Positions 1 to 11,041 of a stretch of 64,000 nt of DNA are shown here, one piece after another. The notes below the pieces were generated by a model. The model was not told where the DNA came from and did not search any database. It saw only the letters and a program-made list of their open reading frames with translations. Source of the DNA: Salvia splendens (taxonomy: Eukaryota > Streptophyta > Magnoliopsida > Lamiales > Lamiaceae); the NCBI RefSeq assembly GCF_004379255.2, contig NC_056038.1, positions 30,926,061 through 30,990,060 on the forward strand, read 5' to 3'. A program made the position numbers and the translations under genes. The first letter of the stretch is position 1. Every line of letters begins with the position of its first letter.

Positions 1-29
1 TGATGATGATGATGATGATGATGATGATG
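1..29. repeat. GAT trinucleotide microsatellite
   Basis: About nine perfect GAT units stand at the left edge. In the frame beginning at base 2 they encode an aspartate run that is continuous with the open frame ending at base 214, so this may be a coding repeat. Its true length is unknown because the window cuts it. Confidence 0.9.
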
Positions 30-214
30 CTGATGTTGCTCCTAGGAGTAGTGCCTACATAGAGCGCCCCACGAGGAGAGAGTATATTGACCCTCATAGG
101 AGTAGTGTTCAACTTGATCGGCCTAGTAGCAGTTCACATACATCCCGTCCCGATAACGGAACGCTCCAGACCAAGTTTTGTCTCAGACAATTTTGGGGTA
201 TGTTCCCAAAGTAG
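2..214 (+). CDS. Partial C-terminal exon of an unrecognised protein
   Basis: An open frame runs from the window edge to a TAG at 212-214, giving about 70 residues: an Asp-rich run, then a Ser/Arg/Pro-rich stretch, then an end rich in aromatic and basic residues (RQFWGMFPK). I do not recognise the family. The repeat-rich acidic start and polar middle look like the tail of a transposon-linked or plant-mobile-domain protein, but that is only an impression. It points toward the Mutator remnant on the other strand. It could also be a chance open frame. Confidence 0.25.
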   Translation, partial: DDDDDDDDDADVAPRSSAYIERPTRREYIDPHRSSVQLDRPSSSSHTSRPDNGTLQTKFCLRQFWGMFPK

Positions 215-528
215 AAGGTCTAGCCGTGACAACAGAGGAAAAGGCCCGAGTAATATACACCTTCGTCATTTAATTAGAATATTATCATTAGATGTATTGA
301 CTATTTATTACATGTGGATTGATTTTGAGTTGTACTGTTGACTTTTTATATGTTGACTGATTTGAGATGTACTGTTTGTTTATTACAGGTGGATTGATCA
401 ATAAATAAAGTAGACTATGTCGAAATTTTTTTAAACAATATTACTTAAGAATGTCATTTCGGTCTTAAACTTGGTTCAAACACATAATAAAATTCAACCC
501 TCAATCACGAGTCTCAAACATAATATAA

Positions 529-2674
529 CTACACAACACGTCCTAAAGTGCACTTTCTTCTATTATGGCCGGTCTCTCCACAAAGGCGGCATCGAAGAGG
601 AGCTCTTGGCGCATCTTCTTCGCGCTCATCCATTTGGTCGTGTATCCTGCTTCTGTTGTACCGCCCACGTGAACGAGGAAGTAGCCGTGCTGGTGAACAT
701 TCCAGTGTCCATTCAGGTTCATACCAATAATCTTGGTGTCTCAGTGGACGGAACGCAGCTGCATAAAAGTGCAATTGTAAGACATGAAAAAAAATGTAAG
801 AATAAAAAGTATCTAAACAACATACCTGCGTACTGGTGAATCCAAACATCTGTGTGGTATCGTGTATCAACATGACTAAAGATGTCATCACTGCGTTCTC
901 TCAGCACCGCAACAGCGTGAGAGCAAGGCATTCTCCAGGTCTGCCACTTTCCACATGAGCATCTCTTTTCACGGTAATCCACAACATGTATATTATGGCC
1001 TCTACCCGGACCTCTGTGATAGGTTAGCACTTCATAAGTTCCACGTGCTATGCTTGTAGTCCTAACATGATGACGTCTACCTCGACGGTCATTCTTCTGA
1101 AATAACTCCCAAGCCCACGGTGTCAAAGGCGTCTGACATTGTTTGGCTAGAGTCGTTCGGTTAACAAACCAGTTGATGGTCCACCAGAATGTAATATCAA
1201 TGATAGCTCTAATTGGGAGTTCCCTCGCAGCTAACAACACATTATTATAACACTCGGCCATGTTAGTAGATGTCTCACCCCATCGACGAAATTCATCGTG
1301 TGCCATAGTCCATTGCGATCTATCTATGGTAGTTTCGAGGTACCTCAGAGCTTCTGGACTCACCTTTTCTAATTCACGCCTTGCAGTCCAATATCTCCGC
1401 TCCTCAATTACTTCACCCATTATCCATACCCATTTCTTCACTCCGGGGCCTTTGTGTCTTTGTAACACATTCGATCTAACGTGAATTAAACAGAATCGAT
1501 GATAACCAACTGGGGCCTCTTTCCACACATCAGCCTTCATGGCATTTATAATGCCTTGATGTCTGTCACTTATTATGCACACTTCCTGGTCATTCTTTAT
1601 AATATGCACTCTCACAAGATTCAAAAACCAACTACAACTCTCGTTTGTTTCTTCATAAACAATAGCAAAAGCAACAGGCAACAACAGTTCTTATTTGCAT
1701 CGTAACCTACTGCAGCAAGTAATTTACCTTTCAATCTTCCACGCAGGTGAGTCCCGTCAACTGATAAGACCGGCTTTGCTAGTTGGAACGCCTCTATTGC
1801 TGGCCCAAATGCCCAAAATACGTAGCGGAACGCCTTTGTATTACCTTGACTCAGTACAGGGTCATGCAACCACTCAACGATTGTCCCGGATTTGAGTTTG
1901 CAACTCAGTCAGGTAGCTGGGGAGTTGTCTGAAGGATCCCTCCCACCCACCTATACAAGCTCAATAGCTTTTCTGCGAGAGTACCATGCTTTCTTGTAGC
2001 TGATTTTCACGTGAAATTTATCTTGGATATATGTACGTACTGCAGAAGGCTTGAATCCAGCATCGTTTTCAATTTGGCTTCGAATACAGAGAGCAATCAT
2101 GGATGATGTAAGATTAATATGTTCACTTGGATCGTGATCTCCCATACAGCAATGACGATCAACCCATGAGTTGATAGACCAACTACCATCACGTTTCTTA
2201 AACGTTGCTTTAACCTCCCAATTACATGGGTAGCGTTGCCCAAGGTCCCTGCCTCTTATTTCGGACCAAATGGGTCTCTACAAACTGCATGCCATCTTCT
2301 TGAATGACTATCCATAACCTCATACATCCGACCTGTTCCCACATGCCATAATGTGATAGCAGTTTTCAACTGCAATTTGCTATCAAATTTTGTTCCCACA
2401 TATATATGTCTCGGATTATCCTCATCACAATACCACATATCTTCTTCAACCAATCCATGGTCTTCTGAAAAGTAACCTCGGCTGCCTTCACATGGTAATG
2501 ATCGAAAAAATGGTAACCCTTCAGGCACATAGTGGGAACAGGTTGCTCCCCACGAACAGATGGTGGTACATAATTCTCAACCATCATATCAAGTGTCTCA
2601 TCGTCTGTAGAATCTTCACATGATCGGACACTATAAGCAAGATCACTTGGGTTGCGAACACGGAACCACCACAA
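529..2674 (-). pseudogene. Mutator-like (MULE) transposase, decayed
   Basis: The pieces read in order on the minus strand. A MuDR-type N-terminal domain lies at about 2256-2530 and a linker/zinc-binding part at 1951-2145. The DDE catalytic region spans about 1150-1870: first Asp in SVDGTHL near 1750, second in SDRHQG near 1565, Glu in NMAECYN near 1255. A SWIM zinc finger (CSCGKW then PCSHAVAVL) lies near 915-960, and a CCHC knuckle (CRLCGETGHNRRKC) ends at about 529. The reading frame changes at least four times, so no single protein is made as written. One break, near 1687, is a single-base loss in an A run. No terminal inverted repeats or target duplication could be identified. The family moves Mutator DNA by cut and paste, and this copy is presumed dead. 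Confidence 0.85.
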
Positions 2675-2921
2675 TAGAGCATCTGCAACATCAACATTAT
2701 GGCACCATCACCATTATCAGACCATCTGAAACATCATACCATCTGAAACAATCATAACTATCACATGTCACAGTTGGTACATTCGTGGTCCTAACTCCCC
2801 CCCAGATGTTGTGAATTCAAAGCTATGAATTCATCATCCCTCTAGATGTCCCGACATCAAAACTAGGGTAACCATCTCTCATAGACGGTCCAAATCAGAT
2901 GGTGGATAGGTGTGTTAAATG

Positions 2922-2926
2922 TGTAC
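2922..2926. repeat. Target-site duplication (left), Tat element
   Basis: TGTAC stands directly outside the left LTR and again at 13853-13857 outside the right LTR. A matching 5-bp pair is what Ty3/gypsy integrase leaves, and it fixes both ends of the element. Confidence 0.95.
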
Positions 2927-3540
2927 TGATGGATCCGCGAATTTCTGATGTTAGTAAATGCTGGTAGAGAATGAAGATTATGACACAAAGAATTTACGTG
3001 GTTCGATTACTGAAGTAAATCTACGTCCACGGGAAAAAGGGAGGGCAAGATTGTATTGCTTGATCTGTTTTCTACAGCTTACAAATACAAACTTGCTATT
3101 GCTATATGGTGTTTATCTCTAGAGAGCTTAACCTTCTTCTATCTGATCTAAGTTCTATTTATATCTTGAACTAAGATCGTGGCTTGCATCACCACCCTAA
3201 GTCGTGGATGTCGTGTAGGTCATGGCCTAAGATCGTGGATGTAGCGTAGGTCATGGCCTACGATCGTGGCCTGAGTTGACACCACGTGGTAGTGGGTGTG
3301 TTGGACATCCTGTATGGGTCCACTAACTCCTTGTTCGGTCGAATACTGAGACCGAACTGCTTTGGTTGCCGATCTGAGAGTAGAGCTTGATGCCGACCTG
3401 AGAGCAGAGCTTAATGGTTGGCTTTTACCGAGCTGTAGGCTGAGGCCGAACTCTTTGGTAATGCCGAACTCATACTCTGCTTTGGCTTTGGGCTGATGGG
3501 CCGTCATTGCTGTTGGGCTTGTTTAGTACGCACCCCATCA
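2927..3540 (-). repeat. Left LTR (3' LTR of the minus-strand Tat element)
   Basis: This 614-bp direct repeat of 13234-13852 has TGATGG/CCATCA termini. Compared with the right copy it has one substitution (in the TTAGTAA/TTCGTAA stretch near 2953) and is shorter by five single bases, each in a run of identical bases. It supplies the transcript 3' end. Confidence 0.95.
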
Positions 3541-3555
3541 CTACCCCCCCCGAAA
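3541..3555 (-). other. Polypurine tract of the Tat element
   Basis: Immediately inside the 3' LTR the minus strand reads a G8-rich purine run ending GTAG, next to the LTR TGATGG. Position and composition are those of the plus-strand DNA primer used in reverse transcription. Confidence 0.85.
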
Positions 3556-3885
3556 AGCGAAGTGAATCACTTCGGCGAAGCGAGTCACTTCGGCATTCTG
3601 GAATACGGGGGAGGCTGAAGTCAGGGGACGTGCCCTGCGCGTGACTGCATAAATGCGGCATTAAATGCGACAGTAAAATCCGGCCGTCGAATCCTGAAAA
3701 GGTGGGATATGAAACGGTGCGATGATTTGAAATCTTTTCCAAATCTGATAAATACCGCCTTTCTTCATCATTTGAACACCTTTGCTATTGGCTTCTTCTG
3801 CACTCTCTATCTTTTGCGTGAAAAATTTCCTTCCGCTTTCAAAAATTTCCTCAGGATTTCTTCAAACTTTCAAAGAGTAAGAACC

Positions 3886-5752
3886 ATGTCTGCTTCTTCT
3901 TCGTCTGAGTCTGGTAGCGGTAGAGTAGAAAGGGGGTAAGGGGTCTTCTAGCCGGAAAGAATCCGGGGAGAAGACCGTAGAGTATTTTCACAGTATCTTG
4001 AGTAAGGATACTGTGATATCCCTTTACGAAAAATACTCTTTTCCTGGGGGAAGGCGGTGGTTCCCGACGATGATCATAGGGCTAACGACCCGCCGGAGGG
4101 TTATGCCACCGTTTACGAAGCCTGCTTAGAATGCGGGCTTCGTTTCCCTCTTCCCCCACCTTTTGTAGAGCTTCTTGATTTTTTTCAACTCCCTTTAGGT
4201 CAGGTGACTCCGAATTCTTGGAGGCACTTGTCGGCTTTTGCTGCCGAACTCCGTAGGTTAGATAAGGATCTGTCTCTGCGGGCAATCCTTAATTTTCAAT
4301 TTCAAAGGAAGGAGGGAGGGATCTTGGTTTTACTTGATCCCCTTACAGCCTTTTAGGGCATTCTGCAAAACCAAGTGGCCGAAATGGCAAAACCGCTTCT
4401 TCTTTTTTATAATAGGACAGCGGCTCCGGGCTTCCCCTGGAGAGGGCCGAAGTCCGTGATTCCTCACCCTCGGTTAGAACCATTGGCCGAGCTCGATGGC
4501 GAGCTCAACAAGATTCCCATAGTTAGGAAACAATACACGGAGTCTGAGCTCGTCAAGGGCGACGTCGTGTTCGACATCTCGTCTTCGGACGAAGAGGCCG
4601 AGGGTGAGGATTTCTCTTTACCTTTATTTTCTACTGCTTTAACGAAGAAAACTAACCTTGCTTTCTTGCTTTTTGGCAGTGTCATGCTGAACAAGGCTAC
4701 CCGAAAATCTTCGGAGTCCAAGGAGCCGGAGAGGCCGAAAACCACCAGCTCGGCGTCTGATGCCGAGAGGACTCCGAAAAGGCAAAAAACCTCTTCGGAT
4801 CCGAAGAAGCCGGAGTCAACTTCGGCAAAGGGAGGGGGAAGGCCCAGAAGCCCCCGAGAGCGCCAGAGAAAGACGTGGTCTTGGCGCCTCCTTCGGAACA
4901 TATCTGTGAGCCGTTTTTATGGCCCACGGACTTCGCCGAGGTGAATTCTCTTCTGATTTTTGGCCTTGCTTTTTTTTTCTGTATTTTTTGTGGTCCCTTT
5001 GTTGACTTTTTCTTTATTCATTTTCAGAGGAACGATATGCTCTCCAAGCTCGTCGCCGTCGAACTCTCCAAAGCGTCCAATGACTATGCCGAGATGCAGA
5101 GGAAGTTGGCGGCTGCTTGTCATCGGGCCGAACAGGCTGAGGCTAAATTTGAGAAGGCCAGAGCTGCTAGGATTTCGGCCCAGGATGAAGCTCAGTTTTG
5201 CCAAAAACCAGCTCGTCATCCAGCGAGAGCAGGCGAAGCGGAGCGATGCTGCTGCCGTGGTTGCCCAAGGGGAGGCTCTCCGTGTTTACACGGAGAAACT
5301 CTTTTTGAGCAGCCAGTTCTCGGCCTTTGTCGGTAGTCTGGTAAGGCTAATTGCCGATAAGGGCGAGCAGGGGGCCGACGTCGTGCTGCCTCTGTACAGC
5401 CGAGAGATAGCAGCTCGGCTTCAGAATCTGCCGCTCCTTGAGGAGCTCGCTTCATCTTCGGTCCTGCTTTCGGCAGACCGAGTCCGGAGTTGTCGAGCTG
5501 ATCGGGACGAGAACCTGGAGGCTATCTTTGCCTCCGTGGGACCCGTTTCACCCGCTTCGACTTACCACGGAGAGGGTGAGGCCGAGCCGCTGGAGCGGGA
5601 GGGCCGAAGTCGATCAGGCCGGGCATCCGGAGAAGGAAGCCGATCAGGAGGCGGAGGCGAGGCCGGCAGGAGGCGAGGCTGAGGCTGAGGTAGCCCAGGA
5701 GAAAGAAGCTGTACCAGACCGAGGAGCCGGAGACGAAGCTGGCGGAGTATGA
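3886..5752 (+). CDS. Antisense ORF 1 of the Tat element (transposase_28-like, coiled coil)
   Basis: This is a plus-strand gene inside a minus-strand retrotransposon. From an ATG at 3886 it encodes a Ser-rich start, then a conserved block at about 4050-4300 with the pattern of the Pfam family 'putative gypsy type transposon' (a GYATVYEACLECGLRFPLP-like stretch, then TPNSWRHLSAF). A charged Ser/Lys region (4560-4870) and an Ala/Glu-rich coiled coil (5030-5450) follow. A clear in-phase intron lies at 4941-5027 (GTGAAT to TTTTCAG, 87 bp), and a second candidate at 4604-4679. At least three frame changes occur (near 3930, 4045 and 5200), one in a G run. Such extra opposite-strand ORFs are known in Tat elements; their function is unknown. 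Exon structure is my inference. Confidence 0.6.
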
Positions 5753-5950
5753 TTTCGTCTCCCTTCTCTTAGTCTAGTTTCTTCCTTGTAAAATGGCCTT
5801 GAAGCCCTAGTGTAAAAAATTTTCCTTGTGAATGAAAAATTCTCTACACTTGTCTTCGTATAGCTTTTCGTACTCGCCTTATTCCTGTTGTATTTTACTA
5901 TCTGCTCGGTACAGCTGCCGAACTAATATAGCTGCTTTGTACCCAAGGAG

Positions 5951-6740
5951 ATGGAGATACTTCACTGGAAACGGCTGTACTCTTCGGCTTTGGACGAAGC
6001 TGAGAGAAGAGCTATAGCCGATCAGACGAAGAATGACGAGCTTCTGGCTCGTTTAGTGAAGCTGGAGGCCGATATCAAGGACTTAGAGTCCGATAAGAAA
6101 GATCTGGAGGCCGAGCTGAATACGGCCATTGCTGAGAGGACTGCGTATGAGGATTACATCCGTGTGCGCGGGGGAATGACCATATCAGATGTTCAGAGTC
6201 GAGTTGACGAACTGTGGGAAGGAATATCATGTACTCCGTATGAACAATGTGCTGGAGAGCCCGGCTTGCCAACAAGTTGTGACATCACTGCGGCGTTGGG
6301 CTTCTCGGTACAACATTGTTCTTTCTCGGCGCCCCTCCATAGAAAGATTCCTTCGGCATATCGCGCCAACAGATGCTCGCACTCCAGATCAAACCTCTGG
6401 TTCCCTTGTTCAAAATCCTACTCCCAGCCAACAACGAACTCCGGAACAGCCGGAAACGTCAAGACGAGAACGGGCTCAGGAGCAACCGGAATCGTCAAGA
6501 CAGGGACGGACTGAAATTCGCCGAGGAGTTGTGACTATGAGCGAGCAAGATCAGCAGATGCTTATTGCAGAGACTCTTCATCGCCGAGGTGTTAGGACTT
6601 CTCGGGCTCGGGGAAGAGGCGTTGGGTCGAGGATAGCATCTCGTCGACCTGCTTATTCTTCATCTGCTCGGAACAACCGAACTCGGCTTCCAGAGGATTT
6701 TGCAGATAGGTGGCTTAACTTCAGCAACCCTGGACAGTAG
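5951..6740 (+). CDS. Antisense ORF 2 of the Tat element (coiled-coil protein)
   Basis: An ATG at 5951 opens a frame with a strong heptad-like Leu/Glu/Lys region (residues about 15-60). After a frame change near 6215-6260 it continues with a conserved-looking segment (RRPSIERFLRHIAP), a Gln/Pro/Ser-rich linker and an Arg-rich tail ending at TAG 6738-6740. It lies about 200 bp after antisense ORF 1 on the same strand and could be its last exon rather than a separate gene. No enzyme motif is visible, and its role in the element is unknown. Confidence 0.5.
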
Positions 6741-6872
6741 AATAGTCCTTTGTAATAGCGTAACGCCATTTTGTAGGGTAGCTGAGTTGTATGCCGAACA
6801 AGATTTGAAAAATGAAATTTTGTTTTCGCTTCTAACACTGTATTTACAGCTTAGCGAAAAAATTTCATCGTA

Positions 6873-7300
6873 CTTGTCCTCGGTCTTATGAAGTAAACTT
6901 CTTTGACCGGACTTGGTCCTTGGTCTGATGAAATAAACATCTTTGACCGGACTCGTCTTTGGTCTGATGAAATAAACATCTTAGACCGGACTCGTCTTTG
7001 GTCTGATGAAATAAACATCTTTGACCGGACTCGTCTTTGGTCTGATGAAATAAACATCTTCGACCGGACTCGTCTTTGGTCTGATGAAATAAACATCTTT
7101 GACCGGACTTGGTTTGTGTTCTAATTTGGCGATTTTTGTCGCCGGGATCGAACTTTCCCTTGTCCTAATTCGGCGAGTTTTATCGCGTGGATCGGACTTT
7201 CCCAGTTAACCGAAGTGGTCTTATGCAGTAAACCTCTTTGACTAGACATGGTCGTCCCCGGTCTTATGAGGTAAACTTCTTTGACCGAACTTGGTCGTCC
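6873..7300. repeat. 39-bp tandem repeats between antisense ORFs and integrase
   Basis: Five to six units of about 39 bp (core GGTCTGATGAAATAAACATC) run from 6873 to 7106. More diverged units and interspersed TTCGGCGAGTTTTATCGCG-type segments follow to about 7300. Because 39 is a multiple of three the array is open in two frames, giving spurious repeat peptides on both strands. Tandem repeats in this position are common in Tat elements. Confidence 0.85.
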
Positions 7301-7340
7301 TAATTCGGCGAGGTTTATCGCGTGGATCGGACTTTCCCTT

Positions 7341-7510
7341 ATTGCAGTTCGTTTCAGACGAAGTGCTTGTTAAGCTGAATTGCGGTCTTGTATCCTCCTT
7401 GGAAGCTTGGACTCACAATCGTTGGCTTATTGCAGTTCGTTTCAGACGGACTGCTTGTTAAGCTGAATTGTGGTCTTATATCCTCCTTGGAAGCTTGGAC
7501 TCACAATAGT
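7341..7510. repeat. 88-bp direct duplication within the Tat element
   Basis: Two adjacent copies begin ATTGCAGTTCGTTTCAGACG at 7341 and 7429 and run to about 7510. They differ at a few bases. This is part of the non-coding spacer between the integrase end and the opposite-strand genes. Confidence 0.85.
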
Positions 7511-7739
7511 CTTTAATAATCGATCTAAAAAGGGGATCAGTCTTTAAAGAACGATATACCTTGGTACCATTTGTAAGAGACGACAAGCACATAGAGACAA
7601 AACACATAGAGAAAAATGAAAAAGACGAAGGAAAGAAACTTTAAACCTTTTTTTAAAACGACAAGTAAAAGGCACAAGTAAGAAACAAACAAATAAAAAC
7701 ATGTACCCCTATGACCGAACTAGACACAAGACAGACTGA

Positions 7740-8832
7740 CCGGACCTTGTCTCTTACAAGTGGTACTTCTTGAGGTTGGAGACGTGCCATGTTCGGGGGT
7801 ACTTGTTCTCCTGACATGTGAGTCAATTTATAAGACCCTTTGCCGAGGACTTCGGACACCCGATATGGACCCTCCCATGTGGGTTCGAGTTTGCCAGCTT
7901 TTCTGCTCGGCTTACTTCGTTGTTTCTCAAGACGAGATCTCCCACTTGAAATTGAAGCTTTTTCACCCTTTGGTTATAATACCGGGCTACTTGCTCCTTA
8001 TACTTGGCTGCTTTTATGCACGCCAATTCTCTTCTTTCTTCGGCGAGATCTAGTTCTGCTCTCAGTCCGTCGTCATTCATTTCTGAGGAGAAATTTAGAG
8101 TTCGGGGACTGGGTACGCCGATCTCCACCGGAATTACGGCTTCAGTGCCGTACACCAGGCTATACGGAGTTTCACCGTTGGAGGTTTTGGGTGTAGTTCG
8201 GTAGGACCATAGGACTTGAGGGAGATTTTCTACCCATTGTCCTTTGGCTTGTTCTAACCGAGCTTTTAACCCTTTCACCAGAATCCGGTTCGTTACTTCC
8301 GTTTGTCCGTTTGCTTGGGGATGGGAGACCGAAGTGAACCGCTGTTGAATGTTCAGCTCTTGGCACCAAGTCTTGAACGTCTTGTCGGTGAACTGAGTCC
8401 CATTATCCGAGATGAGGATGTGGGGTATGCCAAATCGGCACACTATGTTCTTCCAGACGAAGTCCAATGCCTTTGAGCTCGTTATCGTAGCTAATGGTTC
8501 CGCCTCCACCCACTTCGTGAAGTAGTCCACGGCAACGATAAGGAATTTCATTTGCCGAGGAGCTTGAGGAAGTGGTCCCACTATGTCTATGCCCCATTGC
8601 ATGAAAGGCCAAGGGCTTTGCATAGTGTACAGATCGGTCTGCGGCATCCTTGGGACATTTGCATGAATTTGGCACTTCGTACACTTCTTGACGAGCTGCA
8701 CTGCCTCTTGTACCATGGTTGGCCAATAATATCCCCATCTCAGAACTTTTTAGCTAAAGCTCTGGCTCCGATGTGGCTACCGCACGATCCTTCATGAACT
8801 TCTCTGAGGATGTAGTCCGTCTCTTCTGGTCC
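7740..8832 (-). CDS. pol: Integrase of the Tat element
   Basis: The domain inserts element DNA into the genome. The HHCC zinc finger begins near 8810 (histidines in REVHEG and GSHIGA) and ends with KKCTKCQ near 8680. It is split by a one-base frame break near 8747. From 8716 a 297-residue frame carries the catalytic triad: Asp44 (GIDIVGP), Asp104 (LISDNGTQF) and Glu140 (GQTEV), with the D-35-E spacing. A GPY-like C-terminal module (LGKGSYKLTHMSG) continues in another frame from about 7850 to 7740. Length and motifs match Ty3 integrases. The breaks make this copy non-functional as assembled. Confidence 0.85.
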
Positions 8833-9835
8833 TACGCACCGCAATAACGGCTGGAGGTAAGACTTTCTAAGAGGACTCCTTCATGAAGTTCGTACCGAAG
8901 AGCTCGGCACGTGATCTTCCGAGCTTCTCTCTTATCCTCGGGCAATTGTCCTTGATCCAGATACTGCAAGATCGGCGTCATCCAGTTCGGCGAGCTGGAT
9001 ACTGAATGTACCTCGGCTTCATCAATGCTTCGATGCATTAATTCTTCCGCCTTTGAGCTCGGATCTGAGGCCAACTTACTTAAGGCATCTGCTCGGCTAT
9101 TTTCCGCTCTGGGAATGCGGATTATCCGAAAATAGGAGAAACTTCGGCTGATGCTTTGCGCTTTGTCCAAATACTTCTTCATTCTCTCGTCACGAGCTTC
9201 ACTTGTACCCAACATGTGATTTACTATGACTTGTGAATCACAATGGACTTTGAGAGATTTGACGAGCAGACTTTGCGCTAACTGGAGTCCGGCCAGGAGG
9301 GCTTCGTACTCGGCTTCATTATTAGTAGTGGGGAATAGGAAACGAAGTGAGTAGGTTACCTCGTGTCCGTCGGGAGCGACAAGTAAAATACCAGCTCCAC
9401 TTCCCATCTTGTTTGAAGCTCCATCTACGAATCCGCTCCAGCAGTCCGGCGGCTCTACTTCGGATTCCAAGGGCTGTGCTAGTTCGGCATTGGCAGAATT
9501 CTTCTGTTCGGCAATAACGGGAATTGCTTGATCGAACTTCGCTTCTGCAAGAAAATCCGCCAAGGCTTGTCCCTTGATGGCTTTCCGAGGTAGATATTCA
9601 ATTGTGTGCTCTCCCAACTCTATAGCCCACTTGGCGATTCTGCCTGATGCTTCTGGTTTGGTCAACACTTGCCGAAGTGGCAGATCAGTTAAGACGCATA
9701 CCTTGTGAGCATAGAAGTATGGCCGCAGTCTCCTTGCTGCATTTACTAATGCTAGAGCAATCTTTTCCAGAGGTTGATACCTGGTTTCTGGACCTCTTAA
9801 TGCTCGGCTGTAAAATAGATGGGAAGCTGCTTTAG
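8832..9835 (-). CDS. pol: RT-linked RNase H end and additional (archaeal-like) RNase H
   Basis: The frame from about 9815 continues the RT-linked RNase H and connection (RYQPLEKIALALV). From 9668 a 278-residue frame holds a complete second RNase H: Asp in FVDGAS, Glu in NNEAEYEALL, Asp in VHCDSQ and Asp in SRADALSKL. Two RNase H domains in tandem are the defining trait of Tat elements. The enzyme removes the RNA strand during reverse transcription. A single-base break near 9814 separates it from the RT frame upstream. Confidence 0.85.
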
Positions 9836-11014
9836 GCCTTCTTCTCGTACAAGCACCGCGCTGATGGTTTGATCCGATGCCGCTAAGTACAAGAATAGTA
9901 CTTCGGCTTCGGCTGGAGCAGAGAGAATAGGAAGCTCGGCTAGATAACTTTTGAGCTCGTCAAAGGCCTTTTTCTGCTCGGCTCCCCACTCGAACTTTGG
10001 TGCCTTTTTCAACACCTTGAAGAACGGCAGTTGCTTTTCGGCTGCTTGGGAAAGGAATCGATTCAGTGCGGCTAGACATCCGGTTAGCCTTTGCACGTCA
10101 TGTATGGACTTCGGCATTGCCATGTTCTGAACGACTTGAACTTTTGAGGGGTTTGCCTTGAGTCCGTCCTTTGAAACCCAACAACCCAGAAACTTTCCCG
10201 AATCTACCAAAAAGGTACACTTTTGGGGATTAAGTTTGAGGTTGGCTTTCTTGAGCACGTTGAGAGTGGACTTGAGGTTGTGCTCGTACTCCGAGGTGCT
10301 TTTGCTCTTGACGACTATATCGTCAACATACACTTCGACCTCCTTTCCAATCAGGTGCCGAAAAAGCTTGTCTACCATCCTTTGATAAGTGGCTCCGGCA
10401 TTCTTTAAACCGAATGGCATCTTTTTATAAGCGAAAATGCCGAAATCAGTAATGAAGGCCGTTTTTGAAGCGTCAATCTCATCCATTAAAACCTGATGGT
10501 ATCCTTTGTATAGATCAAGAAAACAAAAAATTTCAAAGCCTATCAGAGCTTCTACTTTTTTATCTATGTTCGGAAGGGGATAGCAATCTTTGGGACAGTG
10601 CTTATTTAGATCGGTGAAATCTATGCACATCCGCCATCCTCCTTCCTTTTTCTTGATCATGACAGGATTGGCCACCCACGAAGGATACTTCACTTCGAAT
10701 AACACATCCGCCTTCAATAATTGACGGACTTCGTCATGGATGACTTGACTTCGCTCTGCCGCAAAGAGTCTTTGCTTCTGTTTTATCGGCCGAACCGAAG
10801 GATCAATATTTAAACGATGAGTGATTACCTCGGGGGGCACTCCGGTCATGTCCAACGGAGACCATGCAAAGACGTCTTTGTACTCCTTGAGGAGCTGGAT
10901 GGTTTTTTCCCGAAGTAGAGGCGTTCCCGCGAAGCCGATCTTAACCGTTCTGGATGGATCGTCTTCGTACAGCTGAACTGTCATCGAATTCGGCTCCGGT
11001 ATGACTTCGGTCAT
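9797..11014 (-). CDS. pol: Reverse transcriptase of the Tat element
   Basis: A 405-residue open frame starts MTEVIPEP at 11014. RT core motifs are WRMCIDFTDLNK (residues 127-138), FLDLYKGYHQ (165-174), MPFGLKNAGATYQ (199-211) and the active-site YVDD (229-232), followed by the thumb and the start of RNase H. The domain order after the protease frame is typical of Ty3/gypsy pol. The frame ends prematurely at 9797 because of a one-base break; coding sequence continues in the next frame. Confidence 0.9.
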   Translation of the reverse strand: MTEVIPEPNSMTVQLYEDDPSRTVKIGFAGTPLLREKTIQLLKEYKDVFAWSPLDMTGVPPEVITHRLNIDPSVRPIKQKQRLFAAERSQVIHDEVRQLLKADVLFEVKYPSWVANPVMIKKKEGGWRMCIDFTDLNKHCPKDCYPLPNIDKKVEALIGFEIFCFLDLYKGYHQVLMDEIDASKTAFITDFGIFAYKKMPFGLKNAGATYQRMVDKLFRHLIGKEVEVYVDDIVVKSKSTSEYEHNLKSTLNVLKKANLKLNPQKCTFLVDSGKFLGCWVSKDGLKANPSKVQVVQNMAMPKSIHDVQRLTGCLAALNRFLSQAAEKQLPFFKVLKKAPKFEWGAEQKKAFDELKSYLAELPILSAPAEAEVLFLYLAASDQTISAVLVREEGLKQLPIYFTAEH

Positions 11015-11041
11015 TGCCTCTGACTCCGGCTGCTGTGATTG

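Noticed and set aside
4604..4679. A firm intron call in antisense ORF 1
   Set aside because: GT and AG are present, but removing its 76 bases shifts the frame while reading through keeps it open, so it is left as a candidate only.
6851..7124. Repeat peptides on both strands (FISSDQRRVRSK type)
   Set aside because: They are products of a 39-bp tandem DNA repeat and have no conserved coding context.
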